NCBI RefSeq assembly: GCF_003943515.1
Contig: NZ_RJPT01000003.1
Location: forward strand, 1-64,000
Direction: 5' to 3'
DNA length: 64,000 bases
Origin: Streptococcus cristatus
GTDB lineage: Bacteria > Bacillota > Bacilli > Lactobacillales > Streptococcaceae
The notes below the pieces were generated by a model. That model saw only the letters and a program-made list of their open reading frames with translations. It was not told where the DNA came from and made no database searches. The position numbers and the translations under genes were made by a program. Position 1 is the first letter of the stretch. Each line of letters starts with the position of its first letter. Below are positions 44,964 to 53,761 of this stretch, in pieces.

Positions 44964-45971
44964 ATGAAAAATAAACGTTTAATGACTATTTTAGGGATTC
45001 TGGCTGTATTGGTAATCGGTGGGATGGCTTATTCCAGCTTTAGCAGCAAGAGCAACAGCTCTAATACTGGCGATGAGAGTAAGACAGTCAAGGTTGGTGT
45101 CTTGCAGTATGTCAGCCACCCTTCGCTAGATTTGATTTACAAGGGAATTCAGGACGGTCTAGCTGAGGAAGGCTACAAGGGCGACAAGATTAAGATTGAC
45201 TTTATGAATGCTGAAGGCGATCAGAGCAAAGTTTCTACTATGAGTAAGCAGCTGGTGTCCAATGACAATGATGTGCTGATTGGGATTGCCACTCCATCTG
45301 CGCAAGGTTTGGCTGCGGCTACTAAGGACAAGCCTATTGTCATGGGAGCTATCACAGATCCAGTCGGAGCAAACCTAGTGAAAAATCTGGAAAAGCCAGG
45401 TGGTAATATCACAGGTGTTTCTGACCACAATCCAGCTAAGCAACAACTAGAGTTGATTAAAAAATTGACGCCAAATGTGAAAACAATCGGTGCCCTCTAT
45501 TCTAGCAGTGAAGACAACTCCAAAGCTCAGGTAGAAGAGTTCAAAAAATTGGCCGAAGAGGCAGGCTACAAAGTTGAGGAATATTCTGTTCCTTCAACCA
45601 ATGAAATTGCTTCAACTATGAATGTCATGACTGGTAAGGTTGATGCTATCTGGATTCCAATTGACAATACTATTGCGTCAGCTTTTGCGACAGTTGTGTC
45701 CAGCAATAAAGAAGCTAAGAAATCAATTTATCCAAGTGCGACAGCCATGGTAGAAGAAGGCGGTCTTGCCTCTGTCGTTGTAGACCAGTATGACCTCGGT
45801 GTTGCGACTGGTAAAATGGCTGCTAAAGTTCTTAAAGGTGCTAAACCAGCTGACACTGCAGTAGATATTTTTGATAAAGGTAAATCTGTTATCAATACTA
45901 AGAATGCCAAAGAACTAGGCATTACTATCCCAGAAGATGTCCTCAAAGAAGCAGGACAAGTGATTAAATAG
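44964..45971 (+). CDS. trpX: TrpX-like ABC transporter substrate-binding protein
   Basis: Predicted tryptophan (or related amino acid) binding protein of the TrpX/ABC_sub_bind family. The 335 residues begin with a membrane-anchoring helix (about 6-22). There is no lipobox cysteine, so it is an uncleaved or signal-anchored form rather than a lipoprotein. The periplasmic-binding fold shows GVLQYVSHPSLDLIYKGIQDG, ITGVSDHNP, and GGLASVVVDQYDLG. ATG 44964 follows GGAGAAAG; a TTG at 44925 would add 13 basic residues. The usual permease (TrpY) and ATPase (TrpZ) genes are missing downstream: a terminator and the pheS leader follow. Confidence 0.88.
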   Translation: MKNKRLMTILGILAVLVIGGMAYSSFSSKSNSSNTGDESKTVKVGVLQYVSHPSLDLIYKGIQDGLAEEGYKGDKIKIDFMNAEGDQSKVSTMSKQLVSNDNDVLIGIATPSAQGLAAATKDKPIVMGAITDPVGANLVKNLEKPGGNITGVSDHNPAKQQLELIKKLTPNVKTIGALYSSSEDNSKAQVEEFKKLAEEAGYKVEEYSVPSTNEIASTMNVMTGKVDAIWIPIDNTIASAFATVVSSNKEAKKSIYPSATAMVEEGGLASVVVDQYDLGVATGKMAAKVLKGAKPADTAVDIFDKGKSVINTKNAKELGITIPEDVLKEAGQVIK

Positions 45972-45974
45972 ATG

Positions 45975-46007
45975 AAAAGAAGTCTGTTGCTTAACGGACT
46001 TCTTTTT
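45975..46007 (+). terminator. Terminator of trpX
   Basis: AGAAGTC-GTT pairs with AAC-GACTTCT around a GCTT loop, with A and T runs on either side. Confidence 0.88.
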
Positions 46008-46042
46008 CTGCTTGTAAAATCTTTAACTGAGCTTGCGAAATG

Positions 46043-46071
46043 TTTAGAAATTTGTTAGAATGAATTATAAT
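46043..46071 (+). promoter_or_regulatory. Promoter of the pheS T-box leader
   Basis: TTTAGA (46043-46048), 17-bp spacer, perfect TATAAT (46066-46071). Confidence 0.75.
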
Positions 46072-46077
46072 TGAATA

Positions 46078-46268
46078 GCAATCCGCAAGACCAGTAACCT
46101 AGGGGAAGTTTGACAGGGAGGGGAGCCAGCGACTGAGAGCTCTCTAGATGAAAGCTAGGCGAATTCACTTGCTTTGGGATTGGTAATTAAGGTCTGGCTT
46201 GCCAGATAAAAAACGGATGGTACCGCGTGTCAACGCTCCGCTTCGGTGTGAGTGAGACCGCGGTTTTT
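46078..46268 (+). ncRNA. T-box riboswitch upstream of pheS
   Basis: The T-box core AACGGATGGTACCGCG is at 46212-46227. The specifier loop reads GCGAATTCACTTGC with TTC (46164-46166), a Phe codon in the standard GAA-NNN-A setting. A terminator pairing ACCGCG with CGCGGT before TTTTT ends the leader. Uncharged tRNA-Phe should therefore turn on pheS and the genes after it. Confidence 0.94.
46222..46268 (+). terminator. T-box terminator before pheS
   Basis: ACCGCG (46222-46227, part of the T-box itself) pairs with CGCGGT (46259-46264) before a T-run. It is mutually exclusive with the antiterminator. Confidence 0.82.
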
Positions 46269-46282
46269 ATTTTGGAGGAACT

Positions 46283-47329
46283 ATGTCAACAATTGAAGAA
46301 CGATTGCAGAGTCTGCGTGAGGAAACTTTAGCCCAATTGCAGACCATTACTCTGGAAAATGCTAAGGATATGCAGGAGCTGAAAGTATCTGTCCTAGGGA
46401 AAAAAGGAAGTCTTACTGAGATTCTCAAAGGGATGAAGGATGTTTCTGCTGAGATGCGTCCTATTATCGGGAAGCACGTCAATGAAGCACGAGATGTGCT
46501 GAATGCGGCCTTTGAAGAAGCAGCTCAAATCTTGGAAGAGCAGAAAGTCGCAGCCCAGTTGGCCAATGATGCCTTGGATGTGACCCTGCCAGGCCGTAAG
46601 ATTCCAGCTGGAAATCGCCATATTTTGACCCAAACGAGTGAAGAAATTGAAGATATCTTTATCGGTATGGGCTATCAGGTTGTGGATGGTTTCGAAGTTG
46701 AGTCAGACTACTACAACTTTGAGCGCATGAACTTGCCTAAAGACCATCCTGCTCGAGATATGCAGGACACTTTCTACATCACAGAAGAGATCCTCTTACG
46801 TACTCACACTTCTCCTGTTCAAGCTCGTGCGATGGATGCCCATGACTTTAGCCAAGGGCCACTCAAGATGATCTCTCCAGGACGTGTTTTCCGTCGCGAT
46901 ACAGACGATGCGACTCACTCTCACCAGTTTCACCAGATTGAAGGTCTGGTCGTAGGGGAAAATATCTCTATGGCTGATTTGCAGGGAACCTTGCAGCTGA
47001 TTATTCAAAAAATGTTTGGTGCAGATCGGAAGATTCGTCTGCGTCCATCTTACTTCCCATTCACAGAGCCGTCTGTCGAAGTGGACGTATCTTGCTTTAA
47101 GTGTGGTGGTGCCGGCTGTAATGTCTGCAAGAAGACTGGCTGGATCGAAATCATGGGAGCCGGAATGGTGCACCCAAGTGTCTTGGAAATGAGTGGCATC
47201 GATTCAGAGAAATATTCTGGCTTTGCCTTTGGGCTTGGTCAAGAGCGGGTGGCTATGCTTCGCTACGGTATCAATGATATTCGTGGCTTTTACCAAGGCG
47301 ATGTACGTTTTTCAGAGCAATTTAAGTAA
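46283..47329 (+). CDS. pheS: Phenylalanyl-tRNA synthetase alpha subunit
   Basis: Class II synthetase subunit with the active site for charging tRNA-Phe. The 348 residues have an N-terminal coiled coil that contacts tRNA. Motif 2 is in [24 protein letters not shown], interrupted by the usual insertion, and motif 3 is [18 protein letters not shown] CxxCxxxxCxxC-like cluster ([12 protein letters not shown]) is typical of bacterial PheS. GGAGG precedes the ATG. It is regulated by the T-box directly upstream and followed by a GNAT gene and pheT. Confidence 0.97.
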   Translation: MSTIEERLQSLREETLAQLQTITLENAKDMQELKVSVLGKKGSLTEILKGMKDVSAEMRPIIGKHVNEARDVLNAAFEEAAQILEEQKVAAQLANDALDVTLPGRKIPAGNRHILTQTSEEIEDIFIGMGYQVVDGFEVESDYYNFERMNLPKDHPARDMQDTFYITEEILLRTHTSPVQARAMDAHDFSQGPLKMISPGRVFRRDTDDATHSHQFHQIEGLVVGENISMADLQGTLQLIIQKMFGADRKIRLRPSYFPFTEPSVEVDVSCFKCGGAGCNVCKKTGWIEIMGAGMVHPSVLEMSGIDSEKYSGFAFGLGQERVAMLRYGINDIRGFYQGDVRFSEQFK

Positions 47330-47497
47330 GAAGCTTAGAAATAGGACTTGATTTGAACAATTCCATCACGACAAGCCTGATTAGCAATGTTTGCGAGCTT
47401 GAAATGCGTGGAAATGGTGTTCATCAGTTTTAGCTGCCTATAAGATAATTTTAGATGGGAATATCGCTCACAGCTGCTTCTGAGAAAGGAGTGCCCT

Positions 47498-48010
47498 ATG
47501 TTAGTTAGAGTTCGGCCAGAGGATCTGGATATTTTGCGGGACTTGGAAGTGCAGACCTACCAAGAAACTTTTGGTCCTTTCATCAAGCAGGCAGACTTGG
47601 AGCATTATTTTGCCCACGAGCTGGCGCGTGAAAGGCTGGCGCGGGAGTTGGCCAATTCTGAGTCTGAGCATTATTTTGTGTTGGACAAGGAGCAAAAGAT
47701 CGCTGGTTTTCTCAAGTGTAACTGGGGTCAGGCTCAGACAGAGCAGGAGTTGGAAGATTCCTTTGAAATTCAACGAATTTATGTGCTTGCCTCCCATCAG
47801 GGACTTGGCTTGGGCAAGGAAATATTTGAATTTGCCCTAGCAGAAGCTGAGAAACGTGGTTTTAGCTGGGCTTGGCTAGGCGTTTGGGAAAGAAATTTCA
47901 AGGCGCAGAACTTTTACTTTAAATATGGCTTTGAAAGGTTTAGCCAGCATGAATATATCACTGGTGATACGGTTGATATTGACTGGCTTTTAAGGAAGCA
48001 ATTAAACTAA
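47498..48010 (+). CDS. GNAT-family N-acetyltransferase
   Basis: A 170-residue acetyl-CoA-dependent acetyltransferase. The GNAT core shows the acetyl-CoA loop in IQRIYVLASHQGLGLGKEIFEFAL (R/Q-x-x-G-x-G/A pattern) and the following strand SWAWLGVWERNFKAQNFYFKYGFER. The substrate is unknown. Its place between pheS and pheT is conserved in streptococci, which suggests a link with translation such as acetylation of a protein N-terminus or aminoacyl compound; that is inference. AAAGGAG precedes the ATG. Confidence 0.88.
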   Translation: MLVRVRPEDLDILRDLEVQTYQETFGPFIKQADLEHYFAHELARERLARELANSESEHYFVLDKEQKIAGFLKCNWGQAQTEQELEDSFEIQRIYVLASHQGLGLGKEIFEFALAEAEKRGFSWAWLGVWERNFKAQNFYFKYGFERFSQHEYITGDTVDIDWLLRKQLN

Positions 48011-48076
48011 AAAGACGAGAGTATTGCTGCTTATTAGGCTTTTAGTAAAAACAGAAATTTATAGAGAGGAATCAAA

Positions 48077-48140
48077 TACGACCGAAAATTGAATGGACTG
48101 GCTTTGTCTATGAAGTCAGAGTTGGTTCTGGTCGGTCGTA
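48077..48140 (+). other. Inverted repeat in the pheT leader
   Basis: TACGACCGA (48077-48085) and TCGGTCGTA (48132-48140) are perfect 9-bp inverted copies. They enclose 46 bp that contain a smaller GACT/AGTC pairing. The second arm ends 11 bp before the pheT ATG, which lacks a clear Shine-Dalgarno sequence. Confidence 0.7.
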
Positions 48141-48151
48141 AAATCATACAT

Positions 48152-50557
48152 ATGTTAGTTAGTTATAAATGGTTAAAAGAACTGGTTGATTTGGATGTGA
48201 CGAGCGCCGAGCTGGCTGAGAAAATGTCCACAACTGGTATTGAAGTAGAAGGAGTCAGCTCACCAGCTGAAGGCCTTTCGAAAATTGTTGTCGGAGAAGT
48301 TCTGAGCTGCGAGGATGTATCTGAAACTCACCTGCACCTCTGTCAGGTCAATGTCGGGGAAGAGGAGCCTCGCCAGATTGTCTGTGGCGCACCGAATGTA
48401 CGTGCTGGAATCAAGGTTATGGTGGCTGTACCAGGCGCTCGCATTGCAGATAATTATAAGATTAAAAAAGGAAAAATCCGTGGCTTGGAGTCACTAGGTA
48501 TGATTTGTTCCTTGGGCGAGCTGGGCATTTCGGATTCTGTCGTGCCAAAGGAATTCGCGGATGGCATTCAAATTTTGCCAGATAGTGCTGTACCAGGAGA
48601 TGAGGTTTTCCCTTATCTAGACTTGGATGATGAGATTATCGAGCTTTCTATCACACCTAATCGGGCTGACGCTTTGTCTATGCGCGGAGTGGCGCACGAA
48701 GTAGCAGCTATCTACGATAAGCCTGTTCATTTCAAAGAATTTCCTTTGACTGAAGGGGATAAAGAGGCTGCGGCTAGCTTGTCTGTTGTCATTGATAGCG
48801 AAAAAGCACCGTTTTATGCAGCTCGTATTTTGGACAATGTGACCATTGCTCCGAGTCCTCAGTGGCTGCAAAATCTCCTCATGAACGAAGGAATCCGTCC
48901 GATTAACAACGTAGTGGACGTGACTAACTACATCTTGCTCTACTTTGGTCAGCCCATGCATGCCTTTGATCTGGATACATTTGAGGGTGACCAGATTGTC
49001 GTCCGGGAAGCGCGTGCTGGTGAGAAATTAGTGACGCTGGACGGCGAAGAGCGTGAGCTGGAAGTCGGTGATTTAGTTATCACTGTGGCAGATAAGCCAG
49101 TGGCTTTGGCTGGTGTCATGGGCGGAGCAGCCACCGAAATCTCTGATAAGTCGACTCGTGTCGTTCTGGAAGCGGCTGTCTTTGATGGCAAGTCAATCCG
49201 TAAGACAAGCAGCCGTCTGGGCTTGCGTTCAGAATCTTCTTCACGCTTTGAAAAAGGGATTAACCTGGCAACAGTAACCGAAGCTCTGGATGCTGCTGCG
49301 AGCATGATTGCTGACTTGGCAGGTGCAACTGTTCATGCTGGTATTGTCCAAGCAGGACAGTTAGATATGACTGACAAGCAAGTTTCGACTAGCCTTTCTG
49401 ATGTCAACCGAGTCTTGGGAACAGATTTGACTTATGCGGATATTGAAGATATTTTCCGTCGTCTAGGCTTTGCTCTCAGCGGATCTGCGGACTTGTTCAC
49501 AGTCAGCGTGCCTGCTCGTCGTTGGGATATTAGTATTCCAGCAGATCTTTACGAGGAAATTGCTCGTATTTATGGCTATGACCGCTTGCCAGTTTCCCTG
49601 CCTCAAGATGCTGGAACAGCTGGTGAATTGACGGCCACTCAGAAGCTACGTCGCAAGGTTCGGACGGTGGCTGAAGGAGCAGGACTGACCGAGATTATTT
49701 CCTATGCCTTGACCACGCCAGAAAAAGCTGTCGAATTTACGCTCAATCCTACAAATCTGACGGAGCTTATGTGGCCTATGACAAGGGAGCGCAGTGTTCT
49801 TCGTCAAAATATGCTCTCAGGAATGCTGGATACTGTCAGCTACAATGTTGCTCGTAAAAATAAGGATTTAGCCCTGTATGAAATTGGGAAAATCTTTGAA
49901 CAAACAGGCAATCCGAAGGAAGAATTGCCTAATGAAATCAATAGTTTTGCCTTTGCCCTAACTGGCTTGGTAAGTGAAAAGGATTTCCAAACGCTAGCGA
50001 CTCCTGTGGACTTCTTCTACGCTAAGGGAGTGGTTGAAGCGCTCTTTGACCGCCTAGGATTAGCAGCTGATTATCAAGCAACTGACCAGCTCAAGAGTCT
50101 GCATCCGGGTCGGACAGCGCTGATTTCGATCAAAGGTCAGCCAGTGGGCTATGTTGGGCAGGTTCATCCAGTGACGGCCAAGGCTTATGACATCCCAGAA
50201 ACCTATGTGGCTGAGCTCAATCTGACGGCTATTGAGGCGAGTCTTGAGCCAGAACAACCTTTTGAAGAAATCACCAAATTCCCAGCTGTCACTCGTGATG
50301 TGGCCTTGTTGCTCAAAGCAGAAATCAGCCACAGACAGGTGGTGGAAGCGATTCAAGCTGCCGGAGTGAAACGTTTGACGGATATCAAGCTCTTCGATAT
50401 CTTCTCTGGTGAAAAATTAGGTGTTGGCCTCAAGTCTATGGCCTACACACTGACCTTCCAAAATCCAGAAGACAGCCTAACCGATGATGAAGTGGCTAAA
50501 TACATGGAAAAAATCCAAAAATCCTTGGAAGAAAATGTTGGAGCAGAAGTGCGCTAG
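48152..50557 (+). CDS. pheT: Phenylalanyl-tRNA synthetase beta subunit
   Basis: Partner of PheS, carrying the editing site and tRNA-binding domains. The 801 residues are the standard length. The domain order is an EMAP/tRNA-binding domain (about 40-155), B3/B4 editing region (about 205-400), B5 (about 405-475), core, and a C-terminal ferredoxin-like anticodon-binding domain ([12 protein letters not shown] onward). Start ATG 48152 matches the family N-terminus [14 protein letters not shown]. An in-frame TTG/ATG further up would run through the inverted repeat. No good ribosome site is visible. Confidence 0.96.
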   Translation: MLVSYKWLKELVDLDVTSAELAEKMSTTGIEVEGVSSPAEGLSKIVVGEVLSCEDVSETHLHLCQVNVGEEEPRQIVCGAPNVRAGIKVMVAVPGARIADNYKIKKGKIRGLESLGMICSLGELGISDSVVPKEFADGIQILPDSAVPGDEVFPYLDLDDEIIELSITPNRADALSMRGVAHEVAAIYDKPVHFKEFPLTEGDKEAAASLSVVIDSEKAPFYAARILDNVTIAPSPQWLQNLLMNEGIRPINNVVDVTNYILLYFGQPMHAFDLDTFEGDQIVVREARAGEKLVTLDGEERELEVGDLVITVADKPVALAGVMGGAATEISDKSTRVVLEAAVFDGKSIRKTSSRLGLRSESSSRFEKGINLATVTEALDAAASMIADLAGATVHAGIVQAGQLDMTDKQVSTSLSDVNRVLGTDLTYADIEDIFRRLGFALSGSADLFTVSVPARRWDISIPADLYEEIARIYGYDRLPVSLPQDAGTAGELTATQKLRRKVRTVAEGAGLTEIISYALTTPEKAVEFTLNPTNLTELMWPMTRERSVLRQNMLSGMLDTVSYNVARKNKDLALYEIGKIFEQTGNPKEELPNEINSFAFALTGLVSEKDFQTLATPVDFFYAKGVVEALFDRLGLAADYQATDQLKSLHPGRTALISIKGQPVGYVGQVHPVTAKAYDIPETYVAELNLTAIEASLEPEQPFEEITKFPAVTRDVALLLKAEISHRQVVEAIQAAGVKRLTDIKLFDIFSGEKLGVGLKSMAYTLTFQNPEDSLTDDEVAKYMEKIQKSLEENVGAEVR

Positions 50558-50570
50558 TATATACAAAGAG

Positions 50571-50594
50571 AAGCAGTCCTTTGGGCTGCTTTTG
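50571..50594 (+). terminator. Terminator of pheT
   Basis: AAGCAGTCC pairs with GGGCTGCTT (one T-G pair) around TTT, ending in TTTT. Confidence 0.82.
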
Positions 50595-50670
50595 GCTATA
50601 AAAGAGCTTTATAAAAGTCTTGATTTATGGTATTCTAGTCCCATAAAGATTTTACAGAAAGAATATTTTA

Positions 50671-51393
50671 ATGGAATATAAAAGAAGTTATGCATCTGAA
50701 ATTGTAGCTATTATTATTGTTATTATTGGAGCATTTATATTAATTGGAATAATGCAATCACCAAATAGTAGTAGTGGTAACCACAGTGATAGCTTAAAAC
50801 AGCTAGAATATGAACGAAAAGAAGCAAGGTTGAATGAAAGCTCGATGACGATTGAAAAGGCTAGAACTATGGTTAAATCAACTTATGCACCTGAGAATGA
50901 AACACCAGAAGAAGAGCAAAAAAGACTGCAAGCTTTTGTAGAGACCTATAATAAACAATTAGAGTCCGAACAAGCTTCTATCCGAAGAGAAAAGGAATCT
51001 GAGCAAGAAATTCTCAATCAAAATAATGAATATGTGGGCCCAATTCTAATTGGTGCAGGTGTTATAGTTACTATTTTAGGTGTTTCGGCTTATAAGAAAG
51101 CTCATGAGCCTGCAGCTTTTACCATTTCTGATGATAAGATTGATGTTAAACCCTCTGTTTTCCAAGATATAAATCACATTGATTTAACAAATATTAAGCA
51201 AATCGAGTATGAAATTAGACGTGCTTATTCTAAAAATTCGAGATCAACTTATCGCATACTTTATTTTAAAGACGAAGAAGGAAAAATACTGGAAGAGATT
51301 GACTTGAATGATCTTGTTGATGCTGATTTCAATACGATTTATAAAGAAATCAGTAAACGAGCTCCGCATATCGAATGGATTTTTCCGGAATAA
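50671..51393 (+). CDS. Membrane protein of unknown function with coiled coil
   Basis: I do not recognise this 240-residue protein. It has an N-terminal helix (about 10-28), then an extracytoplasmic or cytoplasmic stretch of about 90 charged residues with coiled-coil character (KQLEYERKEARLNES, EEEQKRLQAFVETYNKQLES). A second helix follows (about 122-142), then a C-terminal soluble domain of about 95 residues that looks PH-like (ISDDKIDVKPSVFQDINHID, then TYRILYFKDEEGKILEEIDL). The gene is visibly richer in A and T than its neighbours, and its ribosome site is poor, so it may be a recent arrival. The next ORF starts 26 bp after it. Confidence 0.7.
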   Translation: MEYKRSYASEIVAIIIVIIGAFILIGIMQSPNSSSGNHSDSLKQLEYERKEARLNESSMTIEKARTMVKSTYAPENETPEEEQKRLQAFVETYNKQLESEQASIRREKESEQEILNQNNEYVGPILIGAGVIVTILGVSAYKKAHEPAAFTISDDKIDVKPSVFQDINHIDLTNIKQIEYEIRRAYSKNSRSTYRILYFKDEEGKILEEIDLNDLVDADFNTIYKEISKRAPHIEWIFPE

Positions 51394-51419
51394 AAGGAAA
51401 GATTGTAGGAAAAGTAATT

Positions 51420-51836
51420 ATGGAAAATTTGAACCAAATCTCCCAATGTCAGACTCTTTGGGCTAAAAATAAATATCTAGTGCTCAGTCATTCCAGTAAG
51501 ATCTATCTGGAAATCCGTCAGTATCTGAAAAGCGATTTGGTGGAAGCAGCACATGTTCAAGACTTGATTGATCAGGCGGTAGCCCTGCCTGAAAATCGCG
51601 GTCAGGTCTGCAATGCCTTTCAGCATGTTTGGGGCTATTTTAAGAAAAAAGCCAGCCCAGCTGAAAAAGAAAACTTTATGCTATTTTTAGAGCGATACCA
51701 AGTAGGTCAGGTGAAGCAGGAGGTTTTGGTAGAAGCTGTGACAGATTTGCTTAGAAAGTACCCCAATCCCTATCTGCAACAGTCGACCTTGATATTTAGG
51801 GATGATGCAGAAGGCTCGTCCATCAAGGATGACTAG
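51420..51836 (+). CDS. DUF1722 (YbgA-like) protein
   Basis: A 138-residue cytoplasmic protein with the DUF1722 hallmark near the start (LWAKNKYLVLSHSSKIYLEI). VWGYFKKKASPAEKENF, LLRKYPNPYLQQST and a short acidic tail follow. The family is found alone or fused to DUF523, as in E. coli YbgA, and its function is unknown. ATG 51420 follows AGGAAAAG and matches the family N-terminus; a start at 51375 would overlap the upstream gene. GC content returns to the local norm here. Confidence 0.82.
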   Translation: MENLNQISQCQTLWAKNKYLVLSHSSKIYLEIRQYLKSDLVEAAHVQDLIDQAVALPENRGQVCNAFQHVWGYFKKKASPAEKENFMLFLERYQVGQVKQEVLVEAVTDLLRKYPNPYLQQSTLIFRDDAEGSSIKDD

Positions 51837-51870
51837 CTTTGATCCTCTAGAAGAAGCAATAGATTTTACA

Positions 51871-51906
51871 TCTCCAGTCAAGTAAGGCTGGGGAATTTTT
51901 TATTTT
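51871..51906 (+). terminator. Terminator after the DUF1722 gene
   Basis: TCTCCAGTC pairs with GGCTGGGGA (two G-T pairs), followed by TTTTTTATTTTT. Confidence 0.85.
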
Positions 51907-51927
51907 TAGATAAAAAATGCTATATGA

Positions 51928-51956
51928 TTGACAAACAAAACAGACAATTGTAGAAT
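51928..51956 (+). promoter_or_regulatory. Promoter of the small lipoprotein
   Basis: TTGACA (51928-51933), 17-bp spacer, TAGAAT (51951-51956). Confidence 0.85.
51943..51952 (+). promoter_or_regulatory. CopY/BlaI-type operator 1
   Basis: GACAATTGTA fits KACANNTGTA, the cop box. It covers the end of the spacer and the start of the -10 element, a repressing position. Confidence 0.7.
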
Positions 51957-51968
51957 ATAATTATAAAC

Positions 51969-51978
51969 TACAAATGTA
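51969..51978 (+). promoter_or_regulatory. CopY/BlaI-type operator 2
   Basis: TACAAATGTA fits KACANNTGTA and sits inside a wider palindrome, CTACAAATGTAG. It starts 26 bp after operator 1, close to the paired arrangement known at cop promoters, and lies just downstream of the predicted transcription start. Confidence 0.72.
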
Positions 51979-51996
51979 GAAAAAGGAGAAAGCAAT

Positions 51997-52428
51997 ATGA
52001 CTGTTTCGAAAAAAGCCTTTACTGAAATCTTATCATTAACAGTCGCAGTTTTATTGACTGCTTGTTCAGGCAATGCTAATCAGGGAGGAAATGCTAACTC
52101 ATCACAAAATACCCAAAGCCAAACATCACAGCCTGCGCAAGAACAGACTTCTTCATCCAATGCAGGTCAGACCAGCAATCTAAACGGACGCTACCAAGAA
52201 ACCGACCATGATGGTGACCAACATGTCCTGGAAATCAATGGTAGGACTGGTACTTGGACTGAAACCGAGATCGACGGCAGTAAGGAAATCAAGCAGGTAC
52301 AAGTAGATGCTGCTAACCAAAGACTAATTGTCGGTGACGATGTCAAAAGTTACCGACAAAATGGCAATCAGCTGATTGTGGATGAACTAGATGATGATCC
52401 AGACACTCTGACCTTTACCAAGCAATAA
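51997..52428 (+). CDS. Small lipoprotein with CopY-type operators
   Basis: A 143-residue predicted lipoprotein. The signal peptide ends with the lipobox LLTAC (Cys at about 23). A low-complexity Asn/Gln/Ser/Thr linker follows (about 24-65). A compact acidic domain starts at NGRYQETDHDGDQHVLEING and is probably a beta-rich fold of about 80 residues. The mature part has few His and no Cys apart from the lipid-bearing one, so it is not an obvious copper-binding protein. AAGGAG precedes the ATG. Transcribed alone from a strong promoter with two cop-box-like sites. The family is not recognised. Confidence 0.82.
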   Translation: MTVSKKAFTEILSLTVAVLLTACSGNANQGGNANSSQNTQSQTSQPAQEQTSSSNAGQTSNLNGRYQETDHDGDQHVLEINGRTGTWTETEIDGSKEIKQVQVDAANQRLIVGDDVKSYRQNGNQLIVDELDDDPDTLTFTKQ

Positions 52429-52491
52429 GGCGATTTTCAATCTGCTCTGGGAAAGAGAAAGTGCAGGTCAGATAGCGGTCGAAACCTAGAG

Positions 52492-52543
52492 AAAAGAAAC
52501 AAGGCAAGCTTCGGTATATGAACTGAAGCCCTTGTTTCTTTTT
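52492..52543 (+). terminator. Terminator of the lipoprotein gene
   Basis: AAAAGAAACAAGG pairs with CCTTGTTTCTTTT, extended by GCTTC/GAAGC, and ends in a T-run. Confidence 0.88.
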
Positions 52544-52661
52544 ATTTTATGAATTTCTTTCAAGGAATGTTTCTTATTTAGGGAATCGCTATACGACTTA
52601 GTGATTTTCGCCTGAATCTAGTCATTATTAGTCTCATATGTTTTTCTAGCTTGCTTCTTTA

Positions 52662-52670
52662 TGATATAAT
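52662..52670 (+). promoter_or_regulatory. Extended -10 promoter of the exporter operon
   Basis: TGATATAAT lies 30 bp before the start of the permease gene, with AAAGGAGG between. Confidence 0.62.
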
Positions 52671-52699
52671 GATCTTTAATATCTCAAAGGAGGACAGCT

Positions 52700-53761
52700 T
52701 TGTTTTTAGCTTTTAAAGAGATTGTCTACAGCCGTGGACGCTATCGTTTAGTGGTTGCTGTGGTCTTTCTCATTACCTATATGGTTTTCTTTTTATCTAG
52801 TCTTTCCGTCGGTTTGGCTAGGCTCAATCGCTTGGCTCTGGACCAATGGCAGGCTGAGTCAATCGTCTTGTCAGAGTATGCCAATAAGAATCTGGTTGCG
52901 TCGACTCTCAAGGAAGAGGAGTATAGTAGCCTGCTTCAAGGGGACTCAATCGCAGCTTTGGGACAGACGGCAGCAGTGGCCAATTATGAAGATGGGACTG
53001 ATAAACTCAATGCTCAGGTTTTCGGTCTTTCTTGGGATAGTTTTCTGGCACCAGATATTATTGAGGGACGTCCTGTTGAGAATGCTCATGAAGTCATTGC
53101 GGATAAGCGCCTGCAGCAAAAAGGTCTAAAACTAGGCGATCAGCTTCAGCTCAATGGCAGTGAGCGCCTCTATCAGGTTGTTGGTTTCACAGAGGATAAT
53201 ACCTTCTTTACGCAACCTGTAATTTTTATGGATCTAGATGATTTCAGGGAATTAAAGTACGGCTCTAGTCAGGTTAAGAATATCAGCGCACTTGTGGTCA
53301 AAGATAGTCAAAAAATTGAAGAAACAGGGCTCAGTCAGCTTTCTATGAGTGATTTTATAGAAAATATCCCTGGTTATCAGCCTCAGGTTCTGACTTTTTC
53401 CTTTATGATTGGGGCCATGGTTCTGATTACCTTTTTAGTATTGGGGATTTTCATGTACATTATCACCATTCAGAAGACTCAACTTTACGGTATTATGCGG
53501 GCCCAAGGGATTGCCAGTGGGAAGATTATTGCTTCTATTTTCTGGCAGATTTTCATCCTATCCACTCTGGGAATCAGCTTAGCTGTCTTGGCTCTATTGG
53601 GAACCCAGCTAGTCTTGCCGGCTTCTATGCCTTTTTACAGTGACTGGCGATCCTATGCTGGTTTAATTATCCTCATTATTTCCATGTCACTGGCTGGCGG
53701 ACTTTTGTCCATTCATCGGGTTCTGAAAATTGACCCTATCACAGCGATTGGAGGTGAGTAA
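52700..53761 (+). CDS. FtsX-like ABC permease (HrtB-like)
   Basis: A 353-residue permease with the MacB/FtsX layout: one N-terminal helix (about 17-38), an extracytoplasmic domain of about 190 residues, and three C-terminal helices (about 235-255, 280-305, 320-340). The pattern and length match HrtB, the permease of haem-efflux pumps, and related Lol/peptide exporters. The start is TTG at 52700, supported by AAAGGAGGA. It abuts the ATPase gene. No HssRS- or HrtR-type regulator is adjacent, so the haem role is inference. Confidence 0.85.
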   Translation: MFLAFKEIVYSRGRYRLVVAVVFLITYMVFFLSSLSVGLARLNRLALDQWQAESIVLSEYANKNLVASTLKEEEYSSLLQGDSIAALGQTAAVANYEDGTDKLNAQVFGLSWDSFLAPDIIEGRPVENAHEVIADKRLQQKGLKLGDQLQLNGSERLYQVVGFTEDNTFFTQPVIFMDLDDFRELKYGSSQVKNISALVVKDSQKIEETGLSQLSMSDFIENIPGYQPQVLTFSFMIGAMVLITFLVLGIFMYIITIQKTQLYGIMRAQGIASGKIIASIFWQIFILSTLGISLAVLALLGTQLVLPASMPFYSDWRSYAGLIILIISMSLAGGLLSIHRVLKIDPITAIGGE

